Origin: Lactuca virosa
Lineage: Eukaryota; Streptophyta; Magnoliopsida; Asterales; Asteraceae
NCBI GenBank assembly: GCA_928212115.1
Contig: CAKMRJ010005745.1
Location: 217,523,953-217,587,952 of the forward strand
Length of the DNA: 64,000 nucleotides
Reading direction: 5' to 3'
Shown: positions 56,317-64,000 of the stretch, one piece after another
Numbering within the stretch: the first letter of the stretch is position 1
How the letters are laid out: each line of letters opens with the position of its first letter
Notes under the pieces: model-generated
Seen by the model: only the letters and a program-made list of their open reading frames with translations
What the model was told of the DNA's origin: nothing
Databases searched by the model: none
Made by a program: the position numbers and the translations under genes

Positions 56317-56915
56317 TTATGGGAGAAATACCAAAGAAGATTGGAGATACTGGACGCCTTACACTTCCATGTGAATTTGGAAATAATATGAAGACATATG
56401 CTTTAGCCGATTCTGGAGCAAGCATAAATTTAATGTCTTATTCATTCTATCAAAAGTTCAATCTTCTAGATTTGAAGGCTACTCGAATGACAATTCATAT
56501 GGCCAACCGTACAGTGACTCATCCTCGAGGCATAGTTAAGGATATTTTGGTGAAAATTGGAAAATTTATTTTTCCAATTGATTTTGTAGTAATTGATATG
56601 AAAGAAGATAAAAATGTCCCAATTATCCTTGGACGACCTTTGCTCAATACCGCTCGAGCCTTGGTGGATAAACGTGAGTCAAAACTCACATTGCGAGTGG
56701 GAGATGAAGAAATGATTTTTGGAGTGGAAGATGGATTCAAGGAAGATTATGCTCAAAATGAAGTATTCAACATAGATGAAGAAAACGAGCTTGAGGAAGT
56801 GAAGAAATTAATGGAAGAAGAAATTCAATCCATTAAGAATTCAAGCGTACAAAGCCTAGAGCATCGATTCCAATGGTTTTCGAAGTCTTTGCTTACAAAA
56901 CTCCAAGTTCTTTAG
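56268..56915 (+). CDS. Retropepsin-like aspartic protease of the Athila-like element
   Basis: Open for 215 codons. It has the catalytic ADSGASINLMS motif (about 56406), the second conserved block NVPIILGRPLLNTARALVD (about 56615-56670), and a charged C-terminal tail (EENELEEVKKLMEEE). In a complete element it would be followed by RT; here the sequence soon reaches stops and the post-pol phrase at about 57260. The real product would be part of a polyprotein, so the nominal start is not meaningful. Confidence 0.85.
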   Translation: MEKTSKVVLSEKSSMVIMGEIPKKIGDTGRLTLPCEFGNNMKTYALADSGASINLMSYSFYQKFNLLDLKATRMTIHMANRTVTHPRGIVKDILVKIGKFIFPIDFVVIDMKEDKNVPIILGRPLLNTARALVDKRESKLTLRVGDEEMIFGVEDGFKEDYAQNEVFNIDEENELEEVKKLMEEEIQSIKNSSVQSLEHRFQWFSKSLLTKLQVL

Positions 56916-58101
56916 TTAGTGAGGAGAGTGAATAAAGTGTGGTGTTAAGTGATGAGGAAGAAGAAGTTACCCAAGTATTGAGACAACCAACTTTTGACAA
57001 GGTGAATGTTGAAGATATGGAGCTACAAAGTGAAGAAGGAGAAGGACCTAAACTTGTTGTGAATAAAGGAGTTAAGTGAAAGCTCGCAGAAGGTGATTCC
57101 AAACTGAAGAAGGAAAACTCTAAGAAGGCCTACTTAAGGAGAGTGCAAGCATACAAGAGAAGATGGAGGGAACAGAAGGTGAAATTGGTGATTGAAACTA
57201 CGAGCGATTCAACGTGAGGCGGCACCGAGTCCTGCTCATGACTCCTATAAAAAGAAGCGCTTCTCGGGAGGCAACCCAAGCTCGGTTTGAGTTTTTCTTT
57301 TCGTTTTTGCGTATCTTTAATTTTTGCATTTCTAGTTGAGTTTTAGGATGATTAATCATTATAGTCATTTTAATTTTTAGAAAACAATAAAAATCAAGTG
57401 TGGGGTTGAAATTATTAGAGTGGTAAAATTTTAGAGAAAAAAGAATGAATTTTTTGTCAAAAGAAAAAAAAACCTCGACAACACGATGTGGGATTAGCTC
57501 CCACGTTGTGGTCACGAAATCTTTTCCAATTATTATTCAGATGTTTTAAAACTCACGACGTGAAGTTTTGGTTTCACGACGTGGATTAAAAATTCACCGG
57601 GAGGGAGGGGGCAGTTAAACTTGGATGACTTCACTTTTGACTATCACTTTCAAACACCCATTCTCGTGCACACGTAGTAGCAGCCCCACACTTCGATTTT
57701 GTGCCGAATTTCTTCAACTTTTTTCTTGATTTCGTGCTTAATCTCATGTTTTGGTAAGATCTCCATTCTTAATTTATATAAATTTATTCTAGTTTTAGGC
57801 ATTTTGACTTAGGGTTTGTTCTTGAAGTTTCAATGTCAAAATTGAGTTGATTTGTCAGTAAATTTCAGTTGCATGTGTGATACAAAGCCTTAGAATAGAA
57901 AATGACACAAACCCCAAGAATCAATTTCAGTTCATTTTGACCCATGAATGACCGACTAAAAATCACGTCACAAAACTAATTTCACGACGTGGTCTTTGTT
58001 AGCACGACGTGAAAACTGGGCACTCAGTTTTCATTTTTCTGCTGATGAATTAATTGTTTGGTGGTTTGTTGGTTTTTCTTGCTGATCATTTTTCAGATAC
58101 T
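56916..58101 (+). other. Spacer between protease and Athila ORF, including the pol deletion site
   Basis: Contains a short frame with KKAYLRRVQAYKRRWREQ (about 57110-57210), GGAGGCAACCCAAG at about 57268, an A/T-rich stretch and three palindrome pairs (57482/57502, 57554/57575, 57983/58003). A GTGTGGGGTTGAAAT phrase at about 57395 recalls the untranslated part of Athila elements. No polymerase sequence was seen. Confidence 0.65.
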
Positions 58102-59147
58102 ATGGGGCCAAGGCGTGTGATTCCGCAGGAGCAAGAACACATCGATGTACCAAGTATCCATCCACTTTATCGATTTCCACAAAATATTTTGCAAGCAATG
58201 CTCAACAACTATGTGAATAGGTTAGGATGGTTGTGCAATCGAGAGTTTGCAGTGGCACCATTGGTAGATTGGGCGTGGTTAAGTGGGATTGGTATGGTCA
58301 TGGAAGTAGAAATATATATTGGATGAAATTATTTGTTAGGGAAGGTTTCACATTTCCATGTAACGGGTGACGAAATTTGTTTTCTATTCAAGAACCTATT
58401 TATCAGGAATTGTCCGTTGAGTTCTTTGCCACGGTCAATTTTGAAGAACGGACTACTGACCCAACATACATTTGGGCTCTTGCATTCCAATTGGGAGGTG
58501 TTTATCGCGAATGTAGCCTTCACGAATCTGCTTGGAGAATGGGGTTATATACTGAAGAAGAAACTCAATCACCCCATTTTATCTTATTACTACAAGGTTG
58601 TGTTCGGGACTTTACCTCGGGATTGCTTGACGTACAGTTCTGGAAAAGCATTTCCAATCACAAGTATAATTCGTGTGATGCTTGTGAAAGACAAATCCAG
58701 TCTCCTATTTACCGGTTCTTACATCGTCTGATCACTTTTTCTATTACCCATAAACATCATTGCGATAAGGTGCCTACACAAAATTTGTTTTATCTTTGGA
58801 GCATCATCACGCCAGGAGTTTTCTGTGACCTACCATACATGCTTGAATGATTCATGGGGAAGAAGGCGGAAAGTTCTCGGCCTGGTAGTCCCATTACGGG
58901 TGGACATCTAGTCACCCGCTTATCTCGCTCCTATGGGATTTTAACTCCTATCTTTATTCAAAATCTTACACGTTTTCAAGATAATGATTTGATGATTCAA
59001 TTCTTGAGTGTTATGCGAGTGGTGGTGAAAACTGGTAGGGGATATGTTATACCCCCAGAAGATGATGAGCAACTGATTGGTCACCAAGAGGAACGACCAA
59101 GACAGAGGGGAAGGCGAAATATTAGAGCTTGTGGGGAGAGAGGCTAA
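58102..59147 (+). pseudogene. Athila-type extra ORF (plant retrotransposon ORF, env-position), broken
   Basis: ATG at 58102 (MGPRRVIPQEQEHID). The frame changes between about 58320 and 58380, then EPIYQELSVEFFATVNFEER, FQLGGVYRECSLHESAWRMG and LYTEEETQSPHF follow. This is characteristic of the additional protein found in Athila-type elements after pol. A TGA at 58848-58850 is followed in the same frame by MGKKAESSRPGSPITGGHLV and TRLSRSYGIL, the usual continuation. Its function is unknown; the position is that of env-like genes, but no membrane segments or signal peptide are evident. Confidence 0.8.
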
Positions 59148-60615
59148 CAACAACAACCACCTCAACCATTTAAGGGTGGGGTACCAACCGACCCATTCCA
59201 AAGTCGGTTTGGTACTTATTTGGATAATCTATGTGGTGGCATTAATTATCATAATCAAGCTATTGATGTTTTATTTACACATCTTAATGTGTAGCGACCG
59301 ACGATCATGCCGCCTCATTACTCGTACGTTCCGACTTGGGAGGAGTTGTGGACAAGGCAAGGAGATGGAGGCGGGACAAGTGGAGTTCGGGAGGACAAAG
59401 ATGATTATTAATTATCCTTTATTAAGTTTTTATTTTGTTTTAGTGTATTCTGTTTTAGTTTTTAAGTTTTTATTTGGTTGTTTAAAACTTCTAACCACAC
59501 TATGTGATGGATGTTTTCTTTTTTCCACAATTTATTTGCTATGTTGCAGATTTGGTAAGCTATCGTGAGCGTAAAAATAACAGAAAAGAGACTAGGACAT
59601 ATGAGAAAAGCCATTTCATTTGAAGTTATGAGTCGAAGACCACAATTTTTATTAAGTGTGGGGTCAATTTCATGCGAGCAAAGAGATTAGAGGAAGAGAG
59701 AATTTAGAAATATTAGAAGAGTCTTATTTCATTAAGTGGGTCAAAATTAATATCACTTGCAAAGGAAGACAGCTTACAAAAACAGTTTTCTGGAACTCCC
59801 AGTTTCCACGACATGGCACTTCTTTCCACGTCGTGAATTTGAAGCCATCATGATTTCGATTTCTATTTACACCGACAACACGACGAGAATTAAATTACCA
59901 CGTTGTGGCTAGCACGAATGGCATTTTTGTTTTTCCTCTTCTAACTTTACAATGTGGTGTATTCCTTCCCACATTGGCATGATATGCTTTAAAGATTTTA
60001 TGCTCTACCCTTGTTAAAGATACAAGTTTCTGATTTGCTTTTTGCCGGCACAATTACGTATCTCAGAAGATCCAAGTTCCAATCACATATTAAGTTTGTT
60101 CAAAGTTATCTGCATGCGTTCAGAATCGATATCGCCACTATTACCTAGGGGAGTCTGTTCTTTTTTCTCCCGTTTATTGCTTTTAAATTATTTTATGCAT
60201 ACAGTGAGAGCATTGTATGTCATAAGTGTGGGTAGGGATCAAAAAAGTAAATTGCTAGAAAATTTTAAATTTTTAAATTTAGAAATTTATTTCAAATAAT
60301 AATATAAATATAAAATCTAGTAATAGTTTAAAATTAAGTTGCTAGTGTTATGTGGGATGATCTGATGCGAGCTCAAATGTTTAATTAAGCCAACATATGT
60401 TATAGTATATTTGTGGCTTCCAATTTTCTAGTGAAAAACCATGAGATATGAAAGGTAATCTGATAGTTTATATGGCATAATAAGTTTTGCAGCCTCTACC
60501 TGAAATCTATCCAGGAGAGCTTATGTAGTCATTGCACTTAGACTAATGCCTCTAACTAACAAAGGTTGAAGTTAAGCTCCTTTGCTTAAGCATGTAGGAT
60601 TTGAGCGAAAAAAGT

Positions 60616-60658
<43 letters not shown>

Positions 60659-60897
60659 TATATATATATTACCAAAAAAAGAGAGAAATTGCCAAAGAGC
60701 AGTAAGAAATTTTGGAACTATAAAGTATGAAGATCAAAATAGTCAAAATTCTGAATAATCAAATAGTGAAGATACCAAAAATCAAACAAAAAGGTGGTGA
60801 ATTCAAAGAAATCCAAGAGCATATATCAAAGAAGTGAGGAATTCCAAAGAGCTCCATTGTGGTATCTAAAGTTGTAATTGGTTACATAGTAGTTTGG
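59148..60897 (+). other. 3' untranslated region of the Athila-like element
   Basis: No conserved coding region. Contains palindrome pairs at 59807/59827 and 59879/59899, a third weaker pair near 59950 (CAATGTGG and CCACATTGG), a TA microsatellite at 60621-60669 and an A-rich stretch before the LTR remnant. A clear polypurine tract was not identified. Confidence 0.6.
60621..60669. repeat. TA microsatellite in the Athila-like element
   Basis: About 48 bases of TA with one AATATA interruption. Confidence 0.95.
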
Positions 60898-61562
60898 TGT
60901 AGCTTAGTGACCATTAAATTACATGAACTTGTTACATAGTAGTTTGGTGACTATTAAATTGCTAGAGCTAGGATCGACCCAATCTTAGATAAGTGATAAA
61001 AGTAACTAATTTACCTGCGCTGGAGAACATAAATTGTGACCATAATTGTATAACTGATTCTGTGTTTGCTAGGATCGACCCAATCTTAGATCAATTTTAC
61101 ATAACTTATCTACATTCTATAACTGATTATGTGTTTGCTAATGTATGACCATACATAGTTTTACATGAATTAGTAAAGACATTAGTAAATTTGGACTTGA
61201 ATTGCTAATAAAATAATACTTGATAACCAACATTAATAATCCATAATTAGTAGCTAACCATATAGGAGAAGTGGATTCGAACTAAACATAAGTGTTCTTA
61301 GTAATTAATTGAAATCGTTAGTTAAAGAGTTTAAGTTTGTCTGAACTTGCATAATCAGATAAAAACCAGTTTAACTTTTGCTTGTTTTAGGTTAATTTTT
61401 AGTGATTAGGTTAATTAATTAAATATGTTCCATGTGTTTGACCCCAACTTACTTTAATATGCTATACACTTACTAGGTACACTGCCTATAGGTGCAATAA
61501 TAGATAAGTAGTTAGTTTATAAATTTAAAGCTAGATAAGGTGATATTTTTTTGCACACATCA
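60898..61562 (+). repeat. 3' LTR of the Athila-like element, 5'-truncated
   Basis: From GTAGCTTAGTGACCATTAAA this matches the end of the 5' LTR (from about 53448) to the final CACACATCA. It carries an internal insertion or duplication around GGATCGACCCAATCTTAGAT, which occurs twice (about 60970 and 61070). The promoter half of the LTR present at 52.7-53.4 kb is absent here. Confidence 0.82.
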
Positions 61563-62117
61563 ACTAGCTATCCTAATCCACTATTTAAGTTTAGAGCTCA
61601 AGTCTAAGTAATACTCTAAAGTACTGTCACATCCCTGGCCGAGGCGGCGGAACATGTCGGGTTGTGCGACTTAGTTCATAGATCACAGGTAAACTAAATA
61701 TATAGCACAAGTACAACGATAAAAAAATTGCATTTGTATTCCATCTTGATGTTTGAATACATGGTTCTTACATATAATAATAGTACATAAATTGCCTTAA
61801 CAGATAGGCAGATAATACAACAGCTAGTAAAGTAGGTCGCCTGTAATCCATTCCGACTTGAATGTCTGTTTAGTGATTTCCTAAGAATACATGTAGTTTT
61901 TATGGTCAATACAAGGTTGGTGATAGTTACAGGTTTTATGCTAATAGCAGTGCTACTTTTAAAAATCTAAAAAGTATTTTCTTTTGTAAGTAAAACCATA
62001 CTTAAAACTGTGTTTGTAATGAATCTTTGAATAACCATTGAAAACCAAAAGATGTCTTTGCATAAGTAGATCCATATTTAAAATAGTTTTGAGGGAAACC
62101 AAGCCCATGGTTTGCAG

Positions 62118-62124
<7 letters not shown>

Positions 62125-62152
<28 letters not shown>
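62125..62152. repeat. GA microsatellite
   Basis: About 28 bases of GA preceded by GTGTGTGT. Confidence 0.95.
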
Positions 62153-62255
62153 CCATAAGTAAATCCATACTTAAAATAGTTATACTAACTATGTGACTAT
62201 ATGTAATCCTTACAATGCTTCATTGGACGTCATAGGTAAAGACTTAAGATATTTA

Positions 62256-62460
62256 TACGGGTAAATTTGTACGGATGAAGTTATACGGATAAACAGATAT
62301 ACGGATATACGTATAAAGTTATATGTCAACGTTGTAGTTATCAACCGCAGATACGGATAAAGTTGTACGAATATACGGATAAATTTATTCCATGAATTTT
62401 GACTATAAAAGTGATTCACTAAGGTAAACGGATATAATTGTATGGATAAAAGTCTTCGAT
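62256..62460. repeat. Cluster of ATACGGATAAA-like words
   Basis: Short related words (TACGGATAAA, TACGGATGAA, ATACGGATATAC, ACGTATAAAG) recur about ten times in 200 bp within the minus-strand LTR, without a fixed period. Confidence 0.75.
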
Positions 62461-63216
62461 ATGTATAAGCGTAACAGTGTATGATATTCATTTAAATAGG
62501 TGGCGAATCTTATGGGAGTGTACACAAGTAAATGTAAGAATATACGATATACGTTTTATAGCGTGTATATATATAAACCTACTATATATGTATGCACAAT
62601 ATAAGTTGAAAACTATACAGTTGATGGCCGTTTACGACACATGTTTTGTGACAAGCTTTTTATACATAAAATCATAGCACTTTGTAGTAGGAAGATATAT
62701 CATTTTTTTATTGGTCGTAATATATTTATAACAACTATAATATATCTATATTACATGTTTTGATTAGTTTATTTGTAAATAACATGTTACTTGATGAAAT
62801 AACATCTTATAAACTTGATATGATTTGTAAGAAAAAACAGAAAATTTAATCTAGAATAACGATTTTGTCCCTGTTTTAGAAAAATTCTAGAAAAATCATT
62901 GGGAGTCGGAATTAGGATTTGTAAACACTCAAGGCTTCGTAATTGACTCTAATTTGTCCCTGATTTATTCCTTAGCGTGATATGTAACTAACTAGGGTGA
63001 AAATGGCCGTTTTCACAGACTGGTCTAAAATAGACTGAAATGATATGTAGTTTTGCAAAAATCATAATAAATTATATAAAAATCGTATGAACGAGTGCGA
63101 ATAGCCCCTAGAAAGGTAGCGATCTGATTTACTTGCATATGATACAATTTTGCAAACTATAAAGTTTAAGAGGTGTAAGACAGGTCTTGAACAGACCATA
63201 ATTTTGGTGTAAAAAG

Positions 63217-63217
63217 T

Positions 63218-63291
<74 letters not shown>

Positions 63292-63308
63292 ATGTGTGTG
63301 TGTGTGTT
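63217..63308. repeat. Compound TA-TG microsatellite
   Basis: About 50 bases of TA followed by about 40 bases of TG with one TATG interruption. Confidence 0.97.
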
Positions 63309-64000
63309 TTCATTTTTACTTAAATAAGATTTTATATCATCCAAATAGTAATCATTTAGCATGTATTATCCCCCGAAATATATAAAAGCATTAAAATGGG
63401 GTTGTAAGCACTCACCTTTGATGTGTGAATTCGGTTTAGACGCAAGAATGTGATTGTGTTCGGGAAGCACCGCGAAGTAACACCAAAATAGCAACGAATT
63501 CTAACCCAGTTTGGACTTGATTTAAACCCACAAAACAACACCAAAAAAACTTGATTTTTGAACTAGGAAATAACCACAAAAGGAATGGGAACACAAGGTG
63601 GCACAAAAAGGTGGTGGCCGAGAGAGTGGTGGTTCTTCGGTGGTGGAGTGGTGGTTTTTGGTGGTGTTTCTAAACCAAGAGAGAAAATGAGAGTAAGGGA
63701 TAGGGAAAGAGAAGTGATTACTAAATTTGTGTGATCAAAATGGGAAGACAATGGTTATATTTATAGTTCATGAAGACCTCTCATGTCCATGTTAGCACCA
63801 TTCCTTGAAAATTAGTCAAACACCTAATATCACAATAATTGTACTATGAGAAGTAGTGCACACAAAGGAAGATGAAGGGTAATGGGGTTAGGGAGTCACG
63901 TGGGTAAGGAGTCCAAGAGGGGTAAGAGTTGGTTTCTTTCATCTCTTGCATGTTATATGGGTCATGGTAATGTCATGCTCTCCAAAAACGCTCTCGAAAT

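Larger units (their letters stand above)
52709..61562 (+). mobile_element. Athila-like LTR retrotransposon lacking RT, RNase H and integrase
   Basis: The 5' LTR ends ...CACACATCA at 54049 and the 3' LTR ends the same way at 61562. The first is followed by an Athila-type primer site. In order it has gag, protease and the extra Athila ORF, with the phrase CTTCTCGGGAGGCAACCCAA (about 57260) that in Athila-type elements usually follows pol. Nothing resembling RT, RNase H or integrase lies between the protease and that phrase (56916-57260), so about 3 kb expected for pol is missing. Paired CACGNCGTG palindromes occur throughout. The 5' boundary is uncertain: TGAT at 52709 mirrors the ATCA end, while TG at 52671 has 4 of 5 bases of a target duplication (TCTAG versus ACTAG at 61563-61567). 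Confidence 0.85.
61625..64000 (-). mobile_element. Minus-strand LTR, partial, runs past the window end
   Basis: The left edge TGTCACATCCCTGGCCGAGG is the reverse complement of an LTR end (...GGGATGTGACA), as in the other Ty3 LTRs here. On the minus strand a TATA box, CTATAAATA, lies at 63766-63758, and the block CAAAGGTGAGTGCTTAC (63424-63408) corresponds to the GAGGTGAGTT block of the other LTRs. The other end and the internal region, if any, are outside the window. Confidence 0.65.

Noticed and set aside
58329..58731. Alternative frames overlapping the Athila extra ORF
   Set aside because: The frame with EPIYQELSVEFF and TEEETQSPHF matches the known Athila protein; the overlapping frames do not.

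Overview
The window is plant nuclear DNA made almost entirely of nested transposable elements. I see no bacterial, organellar or rRNA/tRNA gene content. The organism is probably a member of the Asteraceae, with a lettuce-like genome as my best guess. This rests on the element types (chromodomain Ty3 elements with initiator-Met primer sites, an Athila-like element) and on LTRs rich in the palindrome ACTCGNCGAGT. The species is inference.

Layout. 1-6027: a TIR element holding two solo LTRs, one with a perfect 5-bp target duplication. 6810-8152 and 9207-10359: two related Mutator-like elements with 9-bp target duplications, with a LINE tail between them. 10464-12587: another solo LTR. 12588-19426: mostly anonymous AT-rich DNA with a small inverted-repeat element sitting in a TA microsatellite. 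19427-39422: a head-to-tail array of a chromodomain Ty3 element, LTR-internal-LTR-internal-LTR-internal(truncated). All three internals carry the same 72-bp intron-like segment between gag and protease. 40617-45005: a CACTA element with a 3-bp target duplication that has captured exon fragments of two chromatin genes, an HMGB protein and the FACT subunit SSRP1. 45510-45989: the only plausible free-standing host gene, a small multi-pass membrane protein with a TATA box. 46785-48382: another TIR element. 48507-52139: three different inverted-repeat elements separated by long TA repeats. About 52.3-52.7 kb: a PIF/Harbinger transposase remnant. About 52.7-61562: an Athila-like element with gag, protease and the Athila extra ORF but no reverse transcriptase, RNase H or integrase. 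61625-64000: a minus-strand LTR that runs off the window.

The most unusual structure is shared by several unrelated LTR families here. Each carries its own odd-length palindrome (ACTCG-N-CGAGT, CACG-N-CGTG, or CCAC-NNN-GTGG) arranged in pairs at a nearly fixed pitch of 20-22 bp, about two DNA helical turns. Each pair can also fold as one hairpin. The captured chromatin-gene CACTA element, the gag-pol intron and the TA-microsatellite nest are the next most interesting features. In the first copy of the tandem array many single-base indels lie in or beside homopolymer runs, so part of this region may be poorly polished sequence.
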